DNA of 16,297 bases from Faecalibacterium sp. CAG:74 (GCA_000437595.1 FR899896.1:24355-40651); one strand, 5' to 3'. Numbered from the stretch's first letter, positions 1 through 6,216 are shown. Made by a program: numbers and translations. Notes: generated by a model not told the origin, from the sequence alone.

Positions 1-1086
1 GTAGAGCGTCGTTTTGCCGCGGAGGGCGTCATCCTGATCCGGCACCTGCCCGCGAACCATCTGCCGCACCTGCGTGGGCGTGAAGCTCTGGTAGGTCTGG
101 GAGGTGAGCGCATATTCGTAGCCGTCGAGATAGAACGACACGATGCCGACGTAATTGCTCGTGAAGTCCTTCGTCCAGCTGTTGATGCGCTGCTGCTGGG
201 AGATTTCGTCATCCAGCTTGCGGGAGAAGCGCTGGTCATCCGCATAGGTGGTCTTAATCTGCTCCTGCCGCGTCTTGATGGAGGCTTTCAGCAGCGTCTC
301 CTGATTGTCAAGCGACCCCGTGTTGCTCCAAATCATCTCGCGCAGCTCGCGCAAATGCCCCGTCACTTCGCTCATCAGGCGATCCATGCGCGCGTCGCTG
401 ATGGCGCTGGTGATAAGGTCTTTCTGATAATCGCGGATTTCCTCCTGATAGCTTTGCAGCGTCGTCACCTCGCGCGTGGAAAAGCCTGCCGAGTAAACCT
501 GACAGATGCGCGTTTCCTGCGCGACTTCGCTTCCCTCCTCCGCAATGTAGGTGATGGAGGTCACGCCGTCGGCGGTGTAGGGCGCTTCGTTGCGGGCAAT
601 CAGCGCGTCGCCGGTGTGGGTGGCGTTGATGCTCGCCAGCTCAATCGCGCCGTAGCGCGCCGCCTGCGGGGCAAACTGCTCGTAGCAGAACCACGCGGTC
701 AGGCCGATGACGGCGAGCATAATCATCACCATCAAGGGGGTGATATGCAGCCGCGGGCGCACCTTGCCGGGCTCTTTGCCCGCTTCGGTAAAACCGCCGG
801 GGGTCTGCTCCGCGGGCTGCGGCAGCGGATTGCCGTTCACGTCATACACTGCCGGAATGCCGTACACCAGCTGCCCCTGCTCGTTGAAGCCCATGGTGTC
901 CCAAATCGGGCGGCCCTGCTCATCCTGCCCGCAGATGCCGCTGAACACCGGCTGCTTGTAAGCATCATAGCCCTGAAACACGCCGAAAATCGGATTCCCG
1001 ACCGCATCACTGCCGACGTACTCCCCATAAATCGGATTTCCGGCATCGTCGTTGCCCATGTACACGCGCTGATTCTGGTCGTTCAT
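1..1086 (-). CDS. HlyD-like membrane-anchored protein (3' end beyond window)
   Basis: The first 362 residues are visible; the C-terminus lies beyond the left edge. Residues 1-110 are a soluble, probably cytoplasmic segment with about five degenerate Gly/Asp/Asn-rich repeats (GNPIYGEYV, GNPIFGVFQ, QPVFSGICG, GRPIWDTMG, NGNPLPQ). One membrane segment follows at about 115-134. Next comes a region with the look of a HlyD/biotinyl-lipoyl half-motif (about 158-200), a helical part rich in Q, E and K (about 205-305), and the return strand GIVSFYLDGYE (about 314-324). HlyD-type proteins are usually adaptors of export machines; similar single-gene versions occur in Clostridia without an obvious transporter, and their role is unclear. 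It is third in the anti-sigma/sigma operon, 42 bp after the sigma gene. The shine-dalgarno-like purine run sits rather far (about 13 nt) from this ATG. Family call good, function unknown. Confidence 0.75.
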   Translation of the reverse strand, partial: MNDQNQRVYMGNDDAGNPIYGEYVGSDAVGNPIFGVFQGYDAYKQPVFSGICGQDEQGRPIWDTMGFNEQGQLVYGIPAVYDVNGNPLPQPAEQTPGGFTEAGKEPGKVRPRLHITPLMVMIMLAVIGLTAWFCYEQFAPQAARYGAIELASINATHTGDALIARNEAPYTADGVTSITYIAEEGSEVAQETRICQVYSAGFSTREVTTLQSYQEEIRDYQKDLITSAISDARMDRLMSEVTGHLRELREMIWSNTGSLDNQETLLKASIKTRQEQIKTTYADDQRFSRKLDDEISQQQRINSWTKDFTSNYVGIVSFYLDGYEYALTSQTYQSFTPTQVRQMVRGQVPDQDDALRGKTTLY

Positions 1087-1097
1087 GATGCTTGCAT
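1083..1097 (-). other. possible four-codon leader ORF (MQAS) overlapping the HlyD-like start
   Basis: An ATG at 1097 opens a four-codon frame whose TGA (1085-1083) overlaps the ATG of the HlyD-like gene as ATGA. The AGAGG run at 1110-1106 is 8 nt from this ATG, a better spacing than to the downstream start. It could be a translational-coupling leader, or simply chance; there is no conservation evidence here. Confidence 0.25.
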
Positions 1098-1128
1098 TTT
1101 CCTTTCCTCTATCACCAATGGCGCGGGA

Positions 1129-1872
1129 TTACTGCACTGCCGCCGTCATTTTCTCCCGCAGCCGCGTCAGCAGGCGCCGTTCCATCCGGCTGACCTGCAT
1201 CTGGCTCACGCCGAGGGCGCGCGCCGTCTCCCGCTGTCCCAATCGTTCCTCAAACCGCTTTTGCAGCAGCAGCTTTTCCGTCGGCGTCACCTGCCCGTAC
1301 ACCCAGTTCAGCCACTGCGCCTGTTCCACCTGCTCATAGCCTTCATCCAGCCGCCCCAGAAACGTCTCCAGCCGCGGCGCTTCCGCGTCGTCCGACATTT
1401 CCGCGTCCAGCGACACGGTCTGTGCCGAGCGGCGCGCGTCCAGCAGCGTCAGCAGTTCTTCCGGCGGCAGTTCCATTGCCTCCGCCAGCTCGCGCATGGA
1501 CGGTTCACGCTGCAATTTGCGCGTCAGCTCGTCGCTCACGCGGCGCAGCTTCGTCAACTGCTCGCGAAGGGAGCGTGTCAGGCGAATCGTGCTGCCCCGG
1601 TCGCGCAGGTAATTGCGGACGCTGCCCGCAATCGTCGGCAGCGCAAAGGTGGAGAATTGCAGACCGCGTTCGGGGTCGAAGCGCTCAATTGCCTGCATGA
1701 GCGCCATTGCCGCCACCTGTTCGAGGTCGTCCTTCTCCACGCCCTGCCCCTGAAATTTCCGTGCTACCGCCTGACTCAGCGGCAGATTCTCCTCCACCAG
1801 CCGCGCCATCACCGCATGGTCGCGGCTTCGGGCATACTCCCGGAAAAGGTCGTCCGCTTCCGGGCGTGTCAT
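1129..1872 (-). CDS. SigB/SigF/SigG-type RNA polymerase sigma factor
   Basis: A 247-residue alternative sigma-70 family factor (group 3), close to the usual length of SigF/SigB/SigG (about 250-260). Region 2 is at about residues 24-95, with the core-binding and -10-recognition part around ERFDPERGLQFSTFALPTI (63-81) and YLRDRG (88-93). Region 3 is at about 97-150 (RSLREQLTKLRR, EPSMRELAEAM). Region 4 at about 185-240 contains the -35-recognition helix-turn-helix GQRETARALGVSQMQVSRME (212-231). The usual Gly in the region 2 core (DLxQxGxxGL) is replaced (DLEQVAAMALMQA), so this is a divergent member. The ATG overlaps the stop of the upstream anti-sigma gene as ATGA, indicating translational coupling and partner regulation. 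It lacks the SpoIIAA/RsbV gene that normally heads such operons, so it cannot be named sigF, sigB or sigG from the sequence. Confidence 0.88.
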   Translation of the reverse strand: MTRPEADDLFREYARSRDHAVMARLVEENLPLSQAVARKFQGQGVEKDDLEQVAAMALMQAIERFDPERGLQFSTFALPTIAGSVRNYLRDRGSTIRLTRSLREQLTKLRRVSDELTRKLQREPSMRELAEAMELPPEELLTLLDARRSAQTVSLDAEMSDDAEAPRLETFLGRLDEGYEQVEQAQWLNWVYGQVTPTEKLLLQKRFEERLGQRETARALGVSQMQVSRMERRLLTRLREKMTAAVQ

Positions 1873-2267
1873 TGCTTTTTCAGCGGCGCAGTCGCCTTGT
1901 GCAGCAGCAGCGTAATGCACTGCACGCAGTCGCCGCAGCGGGTCATCTCCACGTCGCTGGCGAGGGTCTGCAAAACGGCGCGGGTGATCTCCGTTTCGTC
2001 CTCGCAGGGGCATTTTTTCTCACCATAGCACGCGGAAATCGCCACTTTCAAGTAGTCGCCCTCATCATAGACGGCGACTTCCAGATGGTCAACCGTTCTT
2101 CCTTGATGCAGCAGGCAGTCGCACATTTCGTCCGCCGCCATGCGCAGGTCATCGAGGGTATCCGCGTCCAAATCCTTCAAAATCGCCACACCGCCCAGCG
2201 CGGTGCGAATCGCCAGCGCATACTGCCTGTCTCCCGGCACGCGCAGCAGAACTTCCGGCTCTGACAC
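1869..2267 (-). CDS. Degenerate, Cys-rich SpoIIAB/RsbW-like anti-sigma protein
   Basis: A 132-residue protein starting at GTG 2267: the GGGAGG at 2280-2275 is 7 nt from this codon but only 1 nt from an alternative GTG at 2273. Size, position and the helix DDLRMAADEMCDCLLHQG (39-56) match the GHKL-ATPase anti-sigma fold of SpoIIAB/RsbW, which holds its sigma factor and phosphorylates an anti-anti-sigma protein. The conserved Asn of the N-box (E-x3-N) is Cys/Asp here, although Glu47 is kept, and the DxGxG and GxGL ATP-binding motifs are not visible. Instead there are eight cysteines (49, 51, 80, 86, 88, 111, 114, 117) including C-x5-C-x-C and C-x2-C-x2-C. I infer a sigma-binding protein that has lost kinase chemistry and may bind metal or sense redox state. 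Function not proven. Confidence 0.7.
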   Translation of the reverse strand: MSEPEVLLRVPGDRQYALAIRTALGGVAILKDLDADTLDDLRMAADEMCDCLLHQGRTVDHLEVAVYDEGDYLKVAISACYGEKKCPCEDETEITRAVLQTLASDVEMTRCGDCVQCITLLLHKATAPLKKQ

Positions 2268-2330
2268 TTGCACACCTCCCGATTTTTTCCATCACGTCAG
2301 GGCATACTGATGCCTTTCCGCGATTCTCTT

Positions 2331-2360
2331 ATCATAACACAAAAAGGTGCCTTTTTGCAA
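2331..2360 (-). promoter_or_regulatory. Sigma-A-type promoter of the anti-sigma/sigma/HlyD-like operon
   Basis: Reading the minus strand, TTGCAA (2360-2355) is followed after 18 nt by TATGAT (2336-2331), preceded by TG one base upstream (extended -10, TGTTATGAT). The -35 lies inside the lysC terminator hairpin, so the two signals share sequence. Confidence 0.75.
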
Positions 2361-2376
2361 GCAAAAGACACCCTTT
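2341..2376 (-). terminator. Rho-independent terminator of lysC
   Basis: On the minus strand a long hairpin with arms AAAGGGTGTCTTTTGC and GCAAAAAGGCACCTTT (near-perfect, with a slipped position) is followed by a T-rich tail (TTTTTGTGTT). It begins about 117 nt after the lysC stop and overlaps the next operon's promoter. Confidence 0.75.
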
Positions 2377-2492
2377 CGCGCCGTTTCCGGCGGGTTTTCA
2401 TCAAATTTTCATTTTCGGGATGCGGATTTATACGATTTTCAAACGAGAATGCGCCGGAATCAACAAGGCGCAGGCGAATGCAGGAAATCGTA

Positions 2493-3809
2493 TCACTTCA
2501 CGAAGGCGTTGTAAATCGCCTGAATCGTGCTTTCATAGTCCGCGTCGTTCACGCCGACGATAATCGACAGCTCGCTCGACCCCTGATCAATCATGCGGAC
2601 GTTGATGCCCGCCTTGCTCATCGCCGCGAACAGGCGCGCCGCCGTGCCGCAGTTGTGCACCATGCCGCGGCCGACCGTCGCGATAATCGACATGTTGTCG
2701 TAGACCGTGATGGTGTCCGGGTTCGTCTCATGCACGATGCGGGAGAGGATGATATCGCGCTTGGGGGCAAACACTTCGCCCGACACCACGACGCACAGCG
2801 TATCAATGCCCGTAGGCAGGTGCTCAAAGGACACGCCGTTCTCCTCAAACGCCTGCAAAACCTTGCGCCCGAAGCCCAGCTCGCTGTTCATCATCGCCTT
2901 CTCAATGCTGATGACCGAGAAGCCCTTGCGCCCCGCAATGCCGGTGATAGTGGGGTGCAAATCATCATGCGGCGCGTTCAGGCTGATAATCGTGCCCGGA
3001 TGCGACGGGTCGTTGGTGTTGCGGATGTTGGTGGGAATACCCGCCTTGTGCACGGGGAACATGGCGTCCTCATGCAGGACGGACGCGCCCATATAGGACA
3101 ATTCGCGCAGCTCCTTGTAAGTGATGGAGCTGATTTCGCGCGGATGCGGCACAATGCGCGGGTCAGCCATCAGGAAACCCGACACGTCCGTCCAGTTTTC
3201 GTACACGCTGGCTTCGACCGCGCGGGCGACAATCGCGCCCGTGATATCCGATCCGCCGCGCGAGAACGTCTTAATTGTGCCGTCCGGATAGCTGCCATAG
3301 AAGCCCGGCACGACCGTCGGCACGCCGTCGGACAGCTTCTCCGCCATCAGCGTGTTCGTCGTCTCCGCGTCAAACGCGCCGTCCGCCGTGAACTTGACCG
3401 CTTCCGCCGCGTCCATGAACCGCCAGCCCATGAAGTCCGCCAGCAGCAAGCCGTTCAGGTACTCGCCGCGGGAGGCACAGTAATCCGCGTTCGCCCCCGC
3501 GTCAATCTTTTCGTTCACCTCGTCCAGCGCCGCGCCCAAATCCACATGCAGACCGAGTTCCTCCGCAATGTCCATGTAGCGCGCGGCGATCAGGTCAAAC
3601 GTATCCTGATAGTCCTCGCCCGCCGACTTCTGCTTGTGGCAGCGGTAGAGCAGGTCTGTCACCTTGTCGTCGTCCTTGAAGCGGCGGCCCGGCGCAGAGG
3701 GAATCACATACTGCCGCGCTTCGTCCAGCAGCAGAATGTCCTTTACTTTGCGGAACTGTCCGGCATCCGCCAGTGAGCTGCCGCCAAACTTCGTTACAAT
3801 CTTTTTCAT
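2493..3809 (-). CDS. lysC: Aspartate kinase
   Basis: A 438-residue monofunctional aspartokinase (ATP + L-aspartate to 4-phospho-L-aspartate), the first step toward lysine/diaminopimelate, threonine and methionine. Kinase motifs: KFGGSS (7-12), SAPGRRFKDDDKVTDLL (38-54), SRGGSD (183-188), WTDVSGFLMADPR (206-218) and LHEDAMFPVHKAGIP (245-259). The C-terminal part, from about 285, has two ACT-type regulatory segments (GRKGFSVISIEKAMMNSELG; INVRMIDQGSSELSIIVGV), normally the site of feedback inhibition by lysine and/or threonine. SAPGRR in place of the usual VSAMG is typical of clostridial enzymes. Start: ATG 3809, 9 nt after GGAGG; an in-frame ATG at 3851 adds 14 unlikely residues and lacks a ribosome site. 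It stands alone between its own promoter and terminator. Confidence 0.96.
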   Translation of the reverse strand: MKKIVTKFGGSSLADAGQFRKVKDILLLDEARQYVIPSAPGRRFKDDDKVTDLLYRCHKQKSAGEDYQDTFDLIAARYMDIAEELGLHVDLGAALDEVNEKIDAGANADYCASRGEYLNGLLLADFMGWRFMDAAEAVKFTADGAFDAETTNTLMAEKLSDGVPTVVPGFYGSYPDGTIKTFSRGGSDITGAIVARAVEASVYENWTDVSGFLMADPRIVPHPREISSITYKELRELSYMGASVLHEDAMFPVHKAGIPTNIRNTNDPSHPGTIISLNAPHDDLHPTITGIAGRKGFSVISIEKAMMNSELGFGRKVLQAFEENGVSFEHLPTGIDTLCVVVSGEVFAPKRDIILSRIVHETNPDTITVYDNMSIIATVGRGMVHNCGTAARLFAAMSKAGINVRMIDQGSSELSIIVGVNDADYESTIQAIYNAFVK

Positions 3810-3883
3810 GCGCCCAATCCTCCAAGGCATCATCCCGCTTCTTTGCGGCATGACATCCGAATATTTTTTGCGATGCGCCTTTC

Positions 3884-3912
3884 ATCATACCGTTTTCCAG
3901 CGCGATTGTCAA
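3884..3912 (-). promoter_or_regulatory. lysC promoter
   Basis: Minus strand TTGACA (3912-3907), 17 nt, TATGAT (3889-3884): close to the sigma-A consensus. The predicted leader of about 70 nt is too short for a lysine riboswitch. Confidence 0.88.
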
Positions 3913-3944
3913 CAATTCCGCCGCAAAAATACAGATTCCGAACG

Positions 3945-3972
3945 AAAAAGGGGGCGATACGCCTGATTTTTC
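3945..3972 (-). terminator. Weak candidate terminator after the GNAT pair
   Basis: On the minus strand AAAAA is followed by GGCG-TAT-CGCC, then CCC and TTTTT. The GC stem is only 4 bp, extended across a 3x3 internal loop by A5/T5 pairing. It is well placed just after the GNAT stop but is a poor structure. Confidence 0.35.
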
Positions 3973-3976
3973 CCTG

Positions 3977-4498
3977 TCACGCGTCGGCAAAGCGCGACAG
4001 AATCAGCACGTCGCGGTACGCGCCGTCGCGCCACAGCTCCTTTTCCAGCCGCCCCTCCTCACGGAAGCCGCAGGACAGGTAGCACCGCTCAGCCGCTTCG
4101 TTGAACGCGAACACCGACACGCGCAGCTTGTGCAGGTTCATCTCCCGGAAGCAGAAGTCGCACAGCAGTTCCATCGCTTCCTTGCCGTATCCCTTGCCGC
4201 GGTATGGCTTGCCAATCATGATGGCGAGCTTTGCCATGCGGTTCTTCCAGTCCACGCGGATGATGCCGCAGCGCCCCGCAAGCTCGTCGCCATCGACCGT
4301 CTCCACGGCGAACTGGTACTCCCCGCGCGTGTAGCTGGACTGCTGGGACAGCCACTGCTGTTCATCCGCGTAGGACGACGGGAACGGGATGCCGCTCATC
4401 ATCCCGCGCAAGGTTTCCGGGTCGTTGACGAACTCGTGGTTTGCCGCCGCGTCCGTGCCTTCAAACGCACGCAGGCGGATTCGCTTGCCCTCTATCAT
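3977..4498 (-). CDS. GNAT family N-acetyltransferase
   Basis: A 173-residue RimJ/RimL-like (Acetyltransf_3 type) acetyltransferase that transfers acetyl from acetyl-CoA to an amine; the substrate cannot be told. Seen: N-terminal strand IRLRAF (7-12), the acetyl-CoA pyrophosphate loop YRGKGYG (99-105), LHKLRVSVFAFNEAAERCY (122-140) and the C-terminal CYLSCGFREEGR (139-150). Start chosen at ATG 4498, which overlaps the stop of the preceding GNAT as ATGA and has GGGAGG 7 nt upstream; a longer start at 4522 would lie inside that gene. It is the second gene of a two-gene unit. Ribosomal-protein N-terminal acetylation or resistance-type activity are both possible. Confidence 0.9.
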   Translation of the reverse strand: MIEGKRIRLRAFEGTDAAANHEFVNDPETLRGMMSGIPFPSSYADEQQWLSQQSSYTRGEYQFAVETVDGDELAGRCGIIRVDWKNRMAKLAIMIGKPYRGKGYGKEAMELLCDFCFREMNLHKLRVSVFAFNEAAERCYLSCGFREEGRLEKELWRDGAYRDVLILSRFADA

Positions 4499-5049
4499 GC
4501 CTGTTCCTCCCGCTTCGCCCACTCGTCGCGCAGCACTGCCATGGACACAACGTCATGGAACTTGCCGTTCTTCCACGTTTTCTGACGCGCCACGCCTTCC
4601 TCGATGAAGCCCGCTTTCAAGTAGCAGAGCCTTGCGCGGCTGTTTTCCGCGAACACGGTCAATTCCACGCGCCGCAGCCCCAGCGTATCGAACGCATAGC
4701 GCAGCAGCAGCGAAAGCGCCTCGCGCCCGATGCCCTTGCCGCGGTGCTCCTCCTTCGCCAGCACGACGCCGACTTCCGCCGTGCCGTCGCGGCGGCTGAT
4801 GCGCTCCAGCGAAATCTGCCCCCAGTATTCCTCGGTCACGGGGTCAGCCATGACGAACATCATGCGCTCACTGCCGCCGGAAAGCGCGTAATTCAGAAAA
4901 TCCTCTCCGTTTTTCTCGGTATACGGCTGGTCGAAAATTTCGGTCAGGTAGCGGGTGGCTTCGGTGTCGTTTGTCCACGACAGAATGCCGGGGAGGTCGC
5001 TGCGGCGATACGGGCGCAGCAGGACGTTTTTTCCTCGCAGGATAGGCAT
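4495..5049 (-). CDS. GNAT family N-acetyltransferase
   Basis: A 184-residue RimJ/RimL-like acetyltransferase, paralogous in layout to its downstream partner: LLRPYRRSDLPGIL (10-23), WGQISLERI (76-84), the acetyl-CoA loop HRGKGIG (102-108), RVELTVFAENSRARLCYLKA (127-146) and GFIEEG (147-152). The start at ATG 5049 follows AAAGGAG by 11 nt. The frame stays open upstream to 5349, but that stretch is repeat-derived (hairpins and the 62-bp repeat) and is not counted as protein. No convincing promoter was found upstream on the minus strand between 5050 and 5240. Tandem, coupled GNAT genes suggest duplication; their substrates are unknown. Confidence 0.9.
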   Translation of the reverse strand: MPILRGKNVLLRPYRRSDLPGILSWTNDTEATRYLTEIFDQPYTEKNGEDFLNYALSGGSERMMFVMADPVTEEYWGQISLERISRRDGTAEVGVVLAKEEHRGKGIGREALSLLLRYAFDTLGLRRVELTVFAENSRARLCYLKAGFIEEGVARQKTWKNGKFHDVVSMAVLRDEWAKREEQA

Positions 5050-5170
5050 TGTGTGGGTGGCTCCTTTCGTTGTTCGTGAAAGCACTGGGAAATCGGTGTT
5101 TTTTTTCGGGGTGAATTGCGTTGACTTTTCTTTCAAGCTGGACATATTAGCGGCTTCCAGAGGGCAATCG

Positions 5171-5301
5171 CAGACTTCGTCTGTTTCCATGCTCTTCGGT
5201 CGCGCCCATTTGGCGCGACACAGCGCAGGTGTTGGAGGGAGCAGCTTGGGGGCGCTTCTGAGGAAGCGCAAAGTTACTGGCAGGGACGCTTCGCTGCCTG
5301 C
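5171..5301. repeat. Hairpin-rich repeat block, left copy of a 62-bp repeat at its right end
   Basis: Consecutive perfect hairpins: CAGAC-TTC-GTCTG (5171-5183); GTCGCGCC, 5-nt loop, GGCGCGAC (5199-5219); GCGCTTC-TGAG-GAAGCGC (5252-5269). Positions 5240-5301 match 5917-5978 at 59 of 62 bases in the same orientation. Two of the three differences are compensatory (T-A to G-C in the third hairpin) and the other is in its loop. The block ends 13 bp before the first Met codon of the pheT remnant. Confidence 0.85.
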
Positions 5302-5314
5302 CCGCCTGCGCGAC

Positions 5315-5830
5315 ATGCTGTGCGTCGCCGTGAGCGACATCCTGCACAAGGATTTGTCCTTCCACGCAATGACCGCGACCCACTCCTATGAGCATCCGAA
5401 GAACCTGAACGCCATCGTGCTGGACGGCGTTGACCTCGGCGAAATCGGCGTGGCGCACCCGGTTGTCGGCAAGAACATCGACAAGAAGGCGGCAATTGTG
5501 TTTGCCGAAATCGACACGGAAGCGCTTGCGGCCATCGCGCCCGCGCCCATCGTCTACCGCGAGCCGTCCCGCTTCCCCGGCATGGAGCAGGATTTGACCT
5601 TCGTGGTCAATCGCTGCCAGCCGATTCTGGACGCGGTGAAGGCGGAGAACTCCCCGCTGGTGCAGAAGGTGACCGTGCTGGGCACATACAGCGACATCAC
5701 CGGCAAGACCATCACGATTCGCCTCTCCTTCTCGCACCCGGAGCGCACGCTCACCCGCGACGAAGTGCAGGCGGTTGTTGACGGCGTGGTTGCGCGGCTG
5801 AAGGGTCAAGGGATTGAACTAAAGAAGTAA
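5315..5830 (+). pseudogene. pheT: 3' fragment of phenylalanyl-tRNA synthetase beta subunit gene
   Basis: The 171 codons from ATG 5315 match the C-terminal part of PheT, normally about 800 residues. The end of the catalytic-like core is recognisable (HPKNLNAIVLDGVDLGEIGV, 27-46), then the whole FDX-ACB anticodon-binding domain (about 83-171) with EPSRFPGMEQDLTFVV (83-98) and SFSHPERTLTRDEVQ (138-152). The editing B3/B4 domain, B5 domain and most of the catalytic-like core are missing. There is no ribosome site before the ATG. Homology stops at the hairpin repeat ending at 5301, while the 3' end is intact and followed by a strong terminator. The frame has no stops, so decay is recent, a short peptide is still made, or the junction is an assembly error. 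An intact pheST elsewhere is expected. A stand-alone FDX-ACB protein is the alternative. Confidence 0.8.
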
Positions 5831-5855
5831 CTTCCTCTATATATACATCTTTCTT

Positions 5856-5889
5856 CCTCCGAAACGCGGCTGTGTTTCGGAGGTTTTTT
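5856..5889 (+). terminator. Rho-independent terminator after the pheT fragment
   Basis: CCTCCGAAAC (5856-5865), 8-nt loop, GTTTCGGAGG (5874-5883), then six T. A perfect 10-bp stem 25 nt after the stop, consistent with the natural end of a pheT operon. Confidence 0.93.
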
Positions 5890-5916
5890 CGGTTCTTCAC
5901 GGAATCTTGGGGGAAA

Positions 5917-5978
5917 AGCAGCTTGGGGGCGCGTCTGCGGACGCGCAAAGTTACTGGCAGGGACGCTTCGCTGCCTGC
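5917..5978. repeat. Right copy of the 62-bp hairpin repeat
   Basis: Matches 5240-5301 at 59 of 62 bases, same orientation. Hairpin GCGCGTC-TGCG-GACGCGC at 5929-5946; the half downstream (GGCAG...CTGCC) can form a second, looser hairpin. The pair of copies brackets the pheT fragment as direct repeats. Confidence 0.9.
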
Positions 5979-6022
5979 ACCTTTGTTGGCGGCTTCCTTT
6001 GAGTAGGTTTGACGCGAAACAG

Positions 6023-6089
6023 TTGGGGCGTTGCCCCAAACCCCACAAGGGACGCTGTCCCTTGACCCTGCAAGGGGCATTGCCCCTTG
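6023..6089. repeat. Tandem array of three triloop hairpins, about 25-bp period
   Basis: TTGGGGC-GTT-GCCCCAA (6023-6039), CAAGGGAC-GCT-GTCCCTTG (6046-6064) and CAAGGGGC-ATT-GCCCCTTG (6071-6089). The stems are perfect (7, 8 and 8 bp). Between units a stem pair changes from A-T to G-C on both sides at once, while the loops vary freely. Units are joined by short ACCC-containing spacers. The pattern implies selection for, or copying of, the paired structure. Confidence 0.9.
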
Positions 6090-6216
6090 ACCCCTCCGCG
6101 CGATTGAGTTGGTCGCGCTTTCATGCTCCTTCCGCGTGCAGCTTTTTGGGGCTTCGCCTAAGTCCTTGTTTGCCCCCCAACTTTCCGTGAAGAACCAATA
6201 ATCTTCCTTCCCCTGC

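Larger units (their letters stand above)
5891..6196. mobile_element. Candidate non-coding element with terminal inverted repeats
   Basis: GGTTCTTCACGGAA (5891-5904) is the exact reverse complement of 6183-6196. The match continues inward to 23 positions with 2 mismatches (5891-5913 against 6174-6196). Inside lie a copy of the 62-bp hairpin repeat (5917-5978), three tandem hairpins (6023-6089) and a decayed fourth (TTGGGGC-TTC-GCCTAA, about 6146-6161). No convincing gene is present. No target-site duplication is visible next to the ends. It resembles a MITE-like or palindromic intergenic element; mobility is inferred, not shown. Confidence 0.55.

Noticed and set aside
355..3776. Long plus-strand open frames of about 500-560 codons opposite the sigma operon and lysC
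   Set aside because: They lie antisense to well-supported genes, translate to Arg/His/Gln-rich sequence with no motifs, and arise from the strong third-position G/C bias.
3810..3880. Lysine riboswitch or leader attenuator before lysC
   Set aside because: The predicted leader is only about 70 nt and shows no lysine-riboswitch-like architecture or antiterminator pair.
5121..5150. Plus-strand promoter (TTGACT, 17-18 nt, ATATTA/TATTAG) driving the pheT fragment
   Set aside because: The -10 is poor and there is no ribosome site before the fragment; not strong enough to report as a feature.
5050..5349. N-terminal extension of the 184-residue GNAT protein
   Set aside because: The extension translates the hairpin block and 62-bp repeat, while the family N-terminus and a ribosome site coincide with ATG 5049.
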